Position numbers and translations under genes: made by a program. This document shows positions 33,960 through 46,600 of a stretch of DNA of 64,000 nucleotides, piece by piece. The first letter of the stretch is position 1; every line of letters starts with the position of its first letter. The stretch spans positions 26,883,753 to 26,947,752 of the forward strand of contig OZ020625.1 in NCBI GenBank assembly GCA_963971575.1, written 5' to 3'. Source of the stretch: Liopterus haemorrhoidalis. Taxonomy: Eukaryota; Arthropoda; Insecta; Coleoptera; Dytiscidae. The notes under the pieces were generated by a model. That model saw only the letters and a program-made list of their open reading frames with translations. It searched no databases and was not told where the DNA came from.

Positions 33960-34837
33960 AATAGGGGATATGCATGATTTTTTTAAATTTTTTTATTATA
34001 TTCCTCTTGTTGCATATAAACATAAAAAACAGTTTTTAACTTTTTTTTTTAATTTGAAGGCTTAAAAAAATCATAAATGTATGTAGCGCGCGAAAACGAC
34101 GTGTGACGTCATACCCTCCTAACTGACACATGACACTACTAGTCTACCCAGCGTACACAGTCTGTCGAGAACTTATTTGCTTGTATAACTTTTATAGGTT
34201 ATGTAAAGTTAGAGTGATTTTAATTAAAATAAAGTTTAATTCTATAAAAACAATTTATACATGTTTACCGAATTAAATTTTATATGAAAATATATAAAAT
34301 ATGGAAGATCCAGGCCCCAGTACTTCGAAACATAGTCGAAAATATTGTTTAGTACCAATGTGCACAAATAGTTCAATTAGAAATCCAAAAAAATAAGTTA
34401 TATCATTACCTGATGACGAAAAACAACAGAAAAGCTATGAGGCGAAATAAAACCGATATTTCAGAAAAAAGTAAACTTTATGTTTGTGAAGACCATTTTA
34501 ATGTGAGTACATATATTTTATAAATTATTTTAATAATAAATGCGTGAAAAATTGTTTAAAAACAAATACAAAACTCTCAAACAATACAATATAAACACGT
34601 AAACATTATGTTTTGTCTGTATCCGTGACGTCAAACCCTTACAGTCTCAGTCGTATCTACTCGGCAACCTTCGCGGCGTGGTCGGCTTATTTCAAATTTA
34701 CAATATTTTAATTAAAAAATTTGGCTATAATATTAATTAAAATGTGATTTTTGTTGTGTTAGGTGACATAACTAACATTAAAATATCAAAAAAAATGTAG
34801 TTTTAAGGAAATATAAATTTTATGCGTATCCCCTATT
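33960..34837 (+). mobile_element. non-autonomous THAP element (AATAGGGGATACGCAT ends), copy 1
   Basis: Ends AATAGGGGATATGCAT and ATGCGTATCCCCTATT. The body matches 40689-41637 and 43724-45393. From 34302 it encodes a degenerate THAP finger: [20 protein letters not shown], then C, and finally LYVCEDHF with the last C-x2-H ligands. A stop follows PKK and there is a small deletion. Probably derived from a P-like transposon. Confidence 0.8.
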
Positions 34838-34898
34838 GCGCCCCTTAACGAATGATAGGTATATTTTAAAAAAAATATATTATTTATATTGGTTTTAA

Positions 34899-35270
34899 CA
34901 GAGCCGCAGTAAGGGGGGGGGCTAGCGCAGTAAGGAAAAGGGCGCTGACGAGCTGGACTAAGGGGCGCAACATTGTGAAGGTGAGGACCTTTTTTTTTGC
35001 TCATCACTTGGATTATGGGAGGTGAAGACCTTTTTTTTGCTCATCAATCATTTGGATTTTGGGAGGTGAGGACCTTTTTTTTGGTCATCAATCATTTGGA
35101 TTTTGGGAGGTGAGGACCTTTTTTTTGCTCATCACTTGGATTTTGGGAAGTGAAAATCTTTTTTTTTTTTTCTCATCATTTAGATTTTGAAGAAGGTGAG
35201 AACCTTATTTTTGCAAGAACGCCAAAACACGGTTTTGACCCTAGCGCAAGTTTTCCTTACTGCGGCTCTG
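34899..35270. mobile_element. 372-bp hAT MITE
   Basis: Ends CAGAGCCGCAGTAAGG and CCTTACTGCGGCTCTG with a perfect 8-bp duplication GGTTTTAA (34891-34898, 35271-35278). The interior is four or five ~60-bp tandem units of 'gaggaccttttttttgctca'. Confidence 0.93.
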
Positions 35271-35350
35271 GGTTTTAAGCCCATTTTTGAAAATATATTA
35301 TAAAAAATAAATAAAATTATTATAAAGGAAGAATCATCTACTAAAAAAAT

Positions 35351-36402
35351 TGATGTGAAGTATGAATTTTTACACATTTCAGGGTTTCGCAGGTATTTAG
35401 TAAGTGAATGATAATTATTTGGGATGCCAAAACAAATTTTATGTCAAAATATTTTTTTATGAATTTTAATTCGAATGCCTAATATCATTATTTAAGTTTC
35501 TAAATATGTGCAGTATTTTTTTTTTTTATATAGCAAGGTTCATTAATATTTTGAAAATTGCGTCTACGGCTTCCATTGGTTGTTTAAATCATAAGCCCCG
35601 CCCTCTGAGTTCGTATATATTCAAACAGAATTAAATTATAATTTCAACACTTCCCACCGGTTATTAAAAATTAAAACGCTTTTAAAAATTAAATGCAACA
35701 TTTACCAAAATATAACTAGAATTATGACATAATAATTTAAACAAAATAAAAATGCAAAAAAAAAAACTGAAAAAGAAAAATTAAAATTGACAGGAATCGA
35801 ACTCTAGTTTGCAAATTAAAAAGCAACGACAAAACGCACAACGCTACGATCGCTTACTTATCTACTGTGTTACCTAGCGAATTAAATATTTAACATATTT
35901 TAGTTAAAAACACAAAAAATGTGTTATTTTCCGAAAACAAAATCTGATCAAAAATTCCTGTTGTACTATTCCGGTTCACATCAATGTACATTACTTAGAA
36001 TTTTTTCAGATTTTTAGTTTAAACCATCTGGGCTACAGGGTGTGGGACAAAATTTTTTTTGCACAATTTTGGCAAAAATCGCGTCAAAATAATTTATTAT
36101 GTAAAAATTAAATTTTGATCGTTAATCTACGTACTAAGAGCTTTCATTTGATACCCTACTCAGAATTTAAAAAAAATATATTTTTTTTTTCGATGAGCAC
36201 ATATTTGTTTATATTTTTAGGGGGGATATGTTTTTTAGATGTTTTAGTATTTTTCCTATGTGCGGGTCAAAGAGTTGTATAAGCTTGCCAAATTTCAACT
36301 CTCTAGGTTTAGCCGATTGGCTACAATTTTTACCAAACAGACAGACAGACACACAGACAGACAGACGACAAAATGACGGTATAAGGGTTTTTTGGTCAAA
36401 TA
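35351..36402 (-). repeat. Helentron-like repeat, family A, copy 2
   Basis: Reverse orientation relative to 32267-33400, with the microsatellite at 36340-36366. Its central cassette (35790-35880) contains, on the minus strand, 'agagttcgattcctgtca', a B-box-like T arm. It is unrelated in detail to the cassette at 32955. Confidence 0.68.
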
Positions 36403-36433
36403 TTCCAATTTTGTTTATAAGTTCACCTATGTA

Positions 36434-37328
36434 CGAGGTCTGTTCAAAAAGTATCGCGAATTTTGAATTTCCGTGGGTGACGTATATTCCATTTTCGATT
36501 TTTTTGTGGCGTTATGTTGGTACTTATGTCTCTCCCTTATGCCGACAAGTTCGACCATTTTGAATATTCAGTTAATTTTTGACAGTTGCTTTGCTTGCAC
36601 GTGTTTTGGCTCGTCTTCGATTTTTGCCTATACCAAAAAATGGATCAAAGAATCTGTATCAAATATTGTGTAAAAAACAAAATTAAGTGCGCGGACGCAT
36701 TCCGAATGTTGACTGTGGCATATAGTGAAGCTACCTTGGACCGAAGCAACGTTTATCGGTGGTACAAAATGTTCTCAGAGGGCCGAGTAGATGTGAACGA
36801 CGAAGAACGTGCCGGACGCCCGAGCACGTGAACAACAGACGAGAACATTGATGAAGTGAAGAAAATAGTATTGGCCAATCGTCGAATCACCGTTAGAGAA
36901 GTTGCTGAGGACCTAAACATATCGATTGGCTCGTGCCATTCGATTTTTACCATAGGAGATAACGCCCCTGCCCACACATCGTTGCTTGTGCGCGATTTTT
37001 TGGCCAAAAACAACACACTAATAATGCCGCAGCCACCGTATTCCCCAGATCTGGCCCCTGTGACTTTTTCTTCTTCCCGAAACTGAAGAGGCCCATAGAA
37101 GGACGACGCTACGCTACGAGTGAGGAGATAAAGACGGCATCGAAGGAGGAGCTGAACAAGATTACAAAAAATGATTTTTTCAAGTGCTTCGAGGATTGGA
37201 AAAAACGTTGGCACAAGTGTATAATATCTGGTGGGGATTACTTTGAAGGGGACAAAATAGATATTCATGAATAAATAAATAAATTTTGAAAAAACCCAAA
37301 ATTCGCGATACTTTTTGAACAGACCTCG
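36434..37328 (+). mobile_element. internally deleted mariner (GAGGTCTGTTCAAAAAG ends)
   Basis: Inverted ends CGAGGTCTGTTCAAAAAGTA at 36434 and ending 37328. The transposase starts at 36640 (MDQRICIKYCVKNKIKCADA) and keeps the helix-turn-helix (LDRSNVYRWYKMFSEGR). It has a stop (TCA to TGA) after RAGRPST and continues ITVREVAEDLNISIGSCHSI. It then jumps over the first catalytic Asp to GDNAPAHTSLLVRDFL and PQPPYSPDLAP, where one lost base shifts the frame before the third Asp. Confidence 0.9.
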
Positions 37329-37823
37329 ATGAAAAAAATCAAGATTATAGTTGAATTTTGCAAATGATATAAAGGGCAACAGGCAACAGGTTATTTTTAG
37401 AACGTACGTACGTACTTTTCATTTTTGATTCGGAGGCGAGTTAATATAATTGAAACGTTGTCCTGGCAACGCTTGTAGAGCATCTATAATAAATAGGAGA
37501 AACTGGGGAAATGCTAACCCGACAGATAGTTCTCTTGTCACGTATCTCCTCTCGTCTCGGCCCTTCAATATTTAATAACTGAATTTAAATCTTCCATAGA
37601 TAGTTTTATGGCATTCTTCGTTTTATTTTAAAGGCAGTGTTCCTTAAAGTTGGCTGGTTACGGAATGGTGATATTCAGGCCCGGATTCTAGCAGAAGTGG
37701 GCCGCTTTAGGCCCACTAGGCCTGAGGGGCCCACTTCTAACCAACTTACATAATTTTTTTAAAAATTTTGAAAAAAAAATCAAAATTTATTTTACAGTAT
37801 AAAATACTAGAATAGTTATTTAA
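37329..37823. other. unassigned stretch
   Basis: No gene. A probable hAT end 'caggcccggattctagcaga' at about 37677 without a visible partner. Confidence 0.4.
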
Positions 37824-39024
37824 CGTCCAATTTGTATAATGTTAGAATTAGGAAATAATTTCATTCAGCTTTTTGGACAAGAAGCGTTTATTTTAAACAA
37901 CACAACGTTTCACCAACAACATTGTTGGCTTCTTCAGGTGCTATAACAATAGCATAACAATAAATTAACAATCTTATATAATTATAAATTAATTTACCTA
38001 TGTTAGTTAAACGTAACTCTAACAAACTGTACATCAGTCATCTCCAAGGATGGTGAAATTACAGAATAGCATTGACAAAATATTTTTAACTTGAAGAATA
38101 CAGAAAATAGGAAAAACAGGAATTAAATTTTTTAAATATTATACTATAATAACCAAAGGTAGTGACTGTTAATTAAATTTTACGTTTCAAACAACGAGAC
38201 TAGAGATAAATATAATGATATCAAGAGTAACAAAAATTCAAATAATTACGAATGATATTAAGACTGACGCATCAATATGACAGGCAGTCACACTACCCCC
38301 CCCCCCCCCCTGACAACCTGGTACGCACAAATCGCAAAGTTTGTTAAGCCTGGAACAGAATGCACAGCGGGCTACGCCGTCAGCGCGGCGTCGTTTGCGA
38401 CAGAGTTGCGTAGCGCCGTTGAGAATTTTCGCCTGCACACAATGCAATAATTTTTAACGCCGTCAAGTGTCACTTGACAACCTATATTTGTGTTTATACG
38501 TGCGCTCTCTTTTATTAAAAGTATAATGGATGATGAAGACTTGTGTGTGATGTTATTTATGTTGTATGCAAGTTATTTATACATACAAACACTTTACCAT
38601 TCAGTAAAAACTGAGGTTAGGTGTTCTGCGTCAACGTTCAACGGCGTCAAAAGTTGGAAGTTGACGAACTTTCAGTATCAACGGCGTTCGAACGCCGGAG
38701 GACGTTGTCCATTCTGTGCACTTGCGTACGACAGCTTGGTTTTAACTTTCTTCTGACAGATGGCGCCGTACGTACGCCGTTAACGCGTCGTAGAACTCGG
38801 TGCATTCTGTTTCCCACTTAGTTACGGAGAGTTACGTTTAACTAACATAGGTAAATTAATTTATAACTATATAAGATTGTTACTTTATTGTTATGTTATT
38901 GTTATAGCACCTGAAGAAGCCAACAATGTTGTTGGTGAAACGTTGTGTTGTTTAAAATAAACGCTTCTTGTCTCAAAAGCTGAATGAAATTATTTCCTAA
39001 TTCTACCATTATACAAATTGGACG
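37824..39024. mobile_element. 1.2-kb element with ~200-bp inverted ends and TTAA duplication
   Basis: CGTCCAATTTGTATAATG... at 37824-38028 is mirrored at 38828-39024 with few differences. TTAA flanks both ends (37820-37823, 39025-39028), as for piggyBac-type insertion. The middle holds a poly-C run (38288-38310) and the nested MITE 38347-38818. No transposase. Confidence 0.85.
38347..38818 (+). mobile_element. ~470-bp MITE, GGAACAGAATGCAC ends, copy 2
   Basis: Same family as 25219-25679 in opposite orientation. Nested between the long arms of 37824-39024. Confidence 0.8.
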
Positions 39025-40358
39025 TTAAATAATAATACAAACACATAAACTTTTTTTTTCTTTAAGTTCTGTTCTGAGTTCAAGCTTAGTTTAGTTTTAT
39101 TTCAAAATTATCAAAAATTAAAATTTCTTGTTAAAATCTGATATTTTATTATACGTATGTTTGAAGAAACAAGTGTTTCAGAAGAAGGAAAAGTTCAACT
39201 TGATTACATAAATAAATATCCTCAACTACCACTAATTTAACTAGCTGCCAAAATATCTTGAAATCACTTTCTTATTTTTTTTTTATGATCCCACAATTAT
39301 GAATGGATGGTAAAAATGGTAAACCCTTACAGCATTTTAAAAAATGCTGTAAAACCGCATTCAGAGCTCTTAAATCAATAGCTTATACACTGTAGCTTAT
39401 AGACTGTTTACTGTCACTAAAGTTTGTCATACTGTGAGACGTGAAACCTTTCAGACCTCTAAATTCAATACGTTATTCGTTGTGGTTTATGGATAATTTT
39501 CTAAACTTATAGCTAGTGAGATGTTTTAATGAGACAGACATATAAACACATTGGCTATCTCATTCTATCAGTGACACCGTAGTTATCGAATGCCTTTACA
39601 TAACCTAACATAATGTCATCATTAACAAATCTTGCTCAAAATTACAAAGACGGACAGTAAATATGATCAATTTAGGTAATTAGGTTAGGTTTAGTTAGTT
39701 AAAATCTAAGACAACAGAATTATAAGAACGATAATACATAGAATTAATTTTACGAAGCTTGTAGTTGGTTGGTAATTCATTACACATTAATTTCTAACTA
39801 GCTGTGAACAGTGCTTAGAACGTTAAAACAATCCATAGAAACATAACTTACAGCGTAACAACGAACAGAATACAGCGTGTTAATTTAAAGAGCTCTGAAT
39901 GCGGCTTAATGGTTTAAAAAATTTCACTTACAATTTTGCAGTGAATCTGTAAAGACAGTTTTAGTAAATTAGTACAATTTTTAGGTTTTAGGAATTTTTT
40001 CGGGTCATGGGTTGCCTGGTCTAAATCCAAACATGTACAATGGGGTACTCTTACGTAAATTTATAGACCGTATCAAAATTATTTAGAATTATTATAGTAT
40101 TTTAAGTTCATAGTCAAGGTTATCTATGTAATTGTATACCTATGTTTCTAGATCAAGGTTGTACGCCTCTATTGAGTTATAGCTCTCTAGTATCATTTAA
40201 GAGTTTAAAATGTGTTAAAGCTTGTATTGCATCAGGTGTGTACAAAGTTTTTATTTCTTTTTCGCAACTTTTCTCTTTATTTTAATTTCAAATAAAACAG
40301 AGAAAAATAAAAATAGACGTACTGAGGCTATAACGAATGTGTATATTTTTATTTTCAG
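39025..40358. other. 5' flank or first intron of the exchanger gene
   Basis: Contains an inverted pair CCGCATTCAGAGCTCTTAAA (39355) with its complement ending at 39904, probably a ~550-bp element. 40351-40358 is a good acceptor (ATTTTCAG). The start codon lies 4 bp after it, so at least one untranslated exon is expected upstream. Confidence 0.55.
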
Positions 40359-40361
40359 AAA

Positions 40362-40676
40362 ATGAGACGCACAAGGAGACATAAAGTCTTATTCATGTCA
40401 GTATTTTTCCTAATATATTCAATAATCCACGTCCTCTCGGAGCAGAGTTTGGAAAAATTAAATTCATCATCAACAACAGCTTCTTATGCCGCTTATGAGA
40501 CGACAGTCAGTTCGACAAATACCGTGCAGACGACCGAGTCCTCGGTGGGATCTACCGTGGGCAGTAGTGGTTCCACCTCAGAACCTTCTTCGACGGTTAT
40601 TACCAGTACCCATAAACCTACAGCACGAACCTTAAGACCGAGAAGGGATAATTGTACCCCACCAGCTATAGAACAG
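40362..40676 (+). CDS. NCKX exon 1: signal/anchor and Ser/Thr-rich ectodomain
   Basis: 105 codons in phase 0, ending [14 protein letters not shown] element starts 12 bp into the following intron. Confidence 0.93.
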
Positions 40677-43600
40677 GTAAAACTTTAAAATAGGGGATAG
40701 GCATGATTTTTTTTTATTTTTTTATTATATTCCTCTTGTTGTATATAAACATAAAAAACAGTTTTTAATTTTTTTTTTTTTAATTTGAAGGCTTTAAAAA
40801 ATCAAAAATGTATGTAGCGCGCGAAAACGACGTGTGACGTCATAATCCTTTCTAACTGACGCATGAGACTACTAGCCAATCCAGCGAACGGTTGTTTATG
40901 CAGCGAACATAGTCTGTTGTGAATTATTTGTTTGTGTAACTTTTATAGGTTATGTAAAGGAGAGTGATTTTAATTAAAATAAAGTTTAATTCTATAAAAA
41001 CAATTTATACATGTTTACCGAATTAAATTTTATATTAAAATATGGAATATCCAGGCCCCAGTACTTCGAAACATTATCGAAAATATTGTTCAGTACCGAT
41101 GTGCACAATTAGTTCAACTAGAAATCCAAAAAAACTATTTATATCATTACCTAATGGCGAAAAACAACAGAAAAGGCGAAATTTGTGGCTGAAAACTATG
41201 AGGCGAAATAAAACCGATATTTCAGAAAAAAGTAAACTTTATGTTGTGTGCATAAATGCATCAATGTTGGGTAAATTATCACTCTGAGCCCTAACAAAAT
41301 CTTTATCTGCCATTTTAATAGTAAATACATGAAAAATTGTTTAAAAACAAATACAAAACTCTCGAACAATACAATACACACACGTGTGAAGATTATGTTG
41401 TAGCTGTCTGTATCTGTGATGTGAAAACCCTATCGTTTGACGTCATACTCAGTCGTTTCTACTCGGCAACTTTCGCCCCGTGCTCGGAATATTTCAAATT
41501 TACAATATTTTAATTAAAAAATTTGGCTATAATGTTAATTAAAATGTGATTTTTGTTTTGTTAGGTGACATAACTAACATTAACATATCAAAATAATGTA
41601 GTTTTAAGGAAATACAAATTTTATGCGTATCCCCTATTATTATTAATATTTTTATTAAATTGTAAATACTGAAGGACACCCAGCAAACATTTTTATACGG
41701 GCCAGTACTGGTAAAGCATAATACTGGTAATACTCCCCGGCATTGAAAGTAATGGATCAGTACCCCGGTGTCCCCGTGGCCGTTACTGGCCCATTGATGT
41801 ATCAGTTGCCGACCCAGCAACGGTAAAGTGCAAATAATCGCATTAGTTGCAAGATTTATTTCTGATGGTTTTAAGTAAAAAGTATGAGTGAAGAAGAGTG
41901 CTTATAAAATGTTGGTAAAGTACTTCGTATAGGCGGAATGCGAAATACAAATGTGAAGTACATTATTAATACTGGCGTTGCACTTACTTTTGGTGCCAGT
42001 AATTTACCAGCATAAAAGCAGTTTGCCAGCATTCGGCCGTTAGTTGAATGTTTTGGGCAGCTTTTGCAATTCAAGAAAAATAATAATATTGCACTTCTGG
42101 TGGATTGCTCGCTTTAATTCACTTACCAGGTCTACAAGTATAAAATGCGGATTTTTTTCAAACTTGCCACGCAAACAGAGTTTATAGTTCAAAGTTTCAA
42201 CACATACGGCGTTTTGTTAAGTTATCATCAAGTGTCAAATGCGTATAGATTATAATTTGAAAAGTGATCATATAGTTTTGTTTTACTGTGTTAAAAATGT
42301 CAAATTTTGTGCCAAATAAAGAACATTCGCGGACAGTACTACTGTTTTGTTTTTATTTGAAAAAAACTGCTGCTGAATCATACCGACTGCTTCGAGAAGC
42401 TTATGGTGAATATGCTCCATCGCAAGATACGTGTGAACGATGGTTTCGGTGTTTCAAAAGTGGTGACTTTGATCTTACAGACAAAGAACATGGAAAACCT
42501 CCAAAAAATATGAAAATACAAAATTGGAAACATTGCTACAGAAAGACGATATTCAATCACAAAAACAACTAGCAGAGCAGTTAGGCGTTAGTCAACAAGC
42601 TGTTTCCAATCACCTACGAGAGATGGGTAAGATCCAGAAAGTCGGCAGATGGGTTCCACATGCATTGAATGAGAGGCAGATGGAAAAACGCAAAAACACT
42701 TGTGAAATTTTGCTTGCACGATACAAAAGAAAGTCTTTTTTGCATCGTATCATTACTGGCGATAAAAAATGGATTTATTTTGAAAATCCCAAACGCAACA
42801 CCGAATCGCTTTGCCAAAAAGACAATGCTCTGTACTTGGTGGGACCAAAAGGGTGTGGTCTATTATGAATTGTTAAAACCTGGTGAAACAGTTAATACTC
42901 AACGCTACCAACAACAACTGATCGAATTGAACCATTCGCTGCTCATAAAACGACCAGAATACGAAAGAAGACAGCACAAGGTAATCTTTCTTTACGATAA
43001 CGCTCCATCACATAAGGCAGAAGCAGTTTGCAACACATTGGAGGCACTCAAGTGCGAAGTGCTACCCCATGCCGCTTACTCACCAGACTTGGCCCCTTCA
43101 GATTACCACTTGTTCGCTTCGATGGGTCACGCACTTGCCGAGCAGCACTTTTGTTCATATGAAAATGTGAAAGAATAGCTAGATGAATGGTTTGCGGGGA
43201 AAGGGGAAGAGTTCTAGTGGCGAGTTATTCACAGATTGCCTGAAAGATGGGAAAAATGTATAACTTCAAATGGAGCATACTTTGAATAAATAAACTTTTA
43301 CTGTTCTTTTGAGTTTAATGTGTTTTATTAAAAAAAAAACCGCAATTCATGCTTGTAGACCTCATAGTTTTCAACAGTATTTCTCCGAATTAAGGGTACA
43401 ATTAAAAAGAAACGACGTTCACAGATTTTCAAAAAATATATTATTTGGTTTTTTAGTTTCCGAGGCCTTTGATGGGCCCTTATGCCAGAAAACATGGAGG
43501 AATTATAATCCACGTATTGGTTGCTGTCTACACGTTTCTAGGACTGGCGATAGTTTGTGACGAATATTTCGTTTCTTCCTTAGACAGGATTTGTGAAGGT

Positions 43601-46600
43601 AATACTAAAACACATTCCAAAAATCCAAAAAGAACCCTAAAAAACCTTTTTAACTCGACTTATTGCTCAAGTACATTGGGCGAGTTTACTAGTTACAAAT
43701 TTACTCGCTGTTACCAACAGTTCAATAGGAGATAGGCATGATTTTTTTTTATTTTTTATTATATTCCTCTTCTTGCATATAACATAAAAAACAGTTTTGC
43801 ATTTTTTTTTTTAATTTGAAGCCTTAAAAAATCATAAATATATGTTGCGCGCGAAAACCACGTGTGACGTCATCCCTACTTAAGTGTACTCCGTACAGCC
43901 TACCCAGTGTACAGCGTACAGCCTACACAGTCTGTTGTGAAATTATTTGCTTGTATAACTTTTATAGATTGCGTAAAGTTAGAGTGATTTTAATTAAAAT
44001 AAAGTTTAATTCTATAAAAACAATTTATACATGTTTACCGAATTAAATTTTATATCAAAATATATAACCTATATTGCAGTATTTCAATTATGCCTCTAAC
44101 GTTTTGTAACTTCATGTTAACAATATAGTAAAATTCTGACATCTAAATTACATAAATATTTACATTTTACAGAGTTGCAGCATTTGTTTACATAAAGTTA
44201 TAGAATACATAAATGGTTATTACAAGTCTGTATTGACACCACGTACTTCTTCAGCACTGTAGCATTCATTATTTTTCATATATTCCATGAGCATAAAAGC
44301 ATCAATGTTGGGTAAATTATCACTCTGAGCCCAAACAAAATCTTTATCTGCCATTTTAATAATAAATGCGTGAAAATTTTTTTAAAAACAAATACAAAAC
44401 TCTCGAACAATACAATATACACACGTAAAGATTATGTTGTAGTCTGGGCTGTCTGGGGTTTGACGTCATGCTCAGTCGTATTTATTCAACCTTTGCGCTG
44501 TGGTCGGCTTATTTCAAATTTACAATATTTTAATTAAAAAATTTGGCTGTAATATTAATTAAAATGTGATTTTTGTTTTGTTAGGTGACAAAACTAACAT
44601 TAACATATCAAAAAAATGTAGTTTTAAGGGGGGGGGGTAGGGTCTGAAAACCACATTTTAAGCATATTTTTGTGAATTTTATTCAAATCTATGGTTAAAT
44701 TAATTCATTTTCAAACTAAGTATATATATAAAGTATGTTTTGAAGAAGATACAAAAAAATTTTGAAGGCAAAATATGTCGAAATGAGCCAGCTGTGGCAA
44801 ATCTTCTCAGACTCCGGGAAAAAAATTAGATTTTGCGGTGACTCGCATAACTCGTCACTGGATCATCTGAAATCAAAAATCCAAAAAGATTTTGTTAGTT
44901 TATGAGTTTGCCGAGGTAATGACGTTGAGTTTTTATTTTTAAAATGATTTTTCAGTTTTTAGCGTTACTTAAAGACAAAAAAAAAAAAAAAAAAAATTCC
45001 CCCTAAAAAAACCTAAAAATGAGTATATTTGTGATTGTTAAATAAAAAAAAAAACATCTCAACGTCGTTACCTCGGCAAACTCATAAACTAACAAAATCT
45101 TTTTGGATTTTTGATTTCAGATGATCCAGTGACGAGTTATGCTGGTCACCGCAAAATCTAATTTTTTTCCCGGAGTCTGAGAAGATTTGCCACAGCTGGC
45201 TCATTTCGCCATATTTTGCCTTCAAATTTTTTTTGTATCTTCTTCAAAACATACTTTATATATGTACTTAGTTTGAAAATGAATAAATTTAACCATAGAT
45301 TTGAAAAAAAAATCACAAAAATATGCTTAAAATGTGGTTATCAGACCCTACCCGCCCCTTAAGGAAATATAAATTTTATGCGTATCCCCTATTGTTAAAT
45401 TGTTCAATTTAGTGAAACTTGAACACTTTATACACATCAATAAATTGAAAGTCAACTTTTTCAATTTATTGATCTATAAATTGTACCGTGTAAACCCATT
45501 TTAAAATAAAAGTGAGATTTTAAGCTCAGCTTAAAATAACTACATTTTGTTCTACTCCCTATAAAATATCTTCAAGTTACGCCCCTGATTGAACTTATTT
45601 AAAAATATATTACACCCCAATCAATCAAATTTTGACATGGTATTTTATCCCTAATGGATTATACGAATGCACTCGAATTTCATATCTTTTATATCAATTA
45701 CTTATTTGAATATTGTGCAATTATTGCTTTTTTGTTTTTCAGAACTAAAGTTATCACCGGATGTTGCTGGAGCAACATTTATGGCTGCCGGAAGTTCAGC
45801 CCCAGAACTGGCTACTGTTGTAATTGGAGTGTTTTTTGCTAAAGACGACATAGGTAAGTCATATCGGAGATTTTAATTTAACAGACGAACAAAAAATGTT
45901 ATAATTTTTTTTTGTTCGTCAAAATGAAATTTTCGATAAGATTTTTATCTATTTCTCTAGCAAGGAAATAAAAATTATACACTCACATTACACAATTATT
46001 AAGTTACATTTTGGGCTATTAGAGCTTAATACATAAAACACAATCACACAATTCCACAACCGTGCCGAGACATTTTATTAAACTGTTCTCATTTTTGTAA
46101 AAACAAATTAAGAGGAAATTTTGATTTCAATAGCAGAGTTGAGAATATTTGAAATCAAAGTATTTTAATTACATTTTGGTATTTGAAATAATCGGCCCGA
46201 TTCTGTAAAAAGTTACTAGGTTAGTTGCTACTGAGTAACGTTGCTACGAAATAACTTTTATAGTAACTTTCTTATCAATCGCCAAACAATTGGTATTCTC
46301 CAAGCATAAGCACAAGCAACGTTCTTATAACAAGTTATATATAGTAACGTTGCTACAAAGACCCGTGAAGCTAGAAGCAGATTACGTTCTGCGCAAGCGA
46401 GGTATTCGTTTTTAATTGAGTTTGACAGCTATGTTGTGAGTTTCTGAGGTTAAACGAAAAATGTTTTATAAACAAAATCAGAAAAAGAATTGCAAACAGA
46501 TGGAAATTCTGTTGAATTTCCTGGCAAATAACCCGGTCATGGCCGGCGATACGAGTGTTTAAAAAATAATTTACAGGAATGAGTGGTGGTGCTGTAGTGA

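Larger units (their letters stand above)
43724..45393 (+). mobile_element. non-autonomous THAP element, copy 3, with nested foldback
   Basis: Ends AATAGGAGATAGGCAT and ATGCGTATCCCCTATT. The THAP finger itself is deleted. The 731-bp foldback at 44628-45358 is inserted near its right end. Lies in NCKX intron 2. Confidence 0.82.

Noticed and set aside
36753..37379. 208-aa minus-strand open frame
   Set aside because: Antisense across the deleted mariner 36434-37328, including its terminal repeat.
38490..38821. Open frame MDDEDLCVMLFMLYASYLY... as a host gene
   Set aside because: Repeated at 25123-25479 in the same MITE family with inverted ends; at most an old transposon exon.
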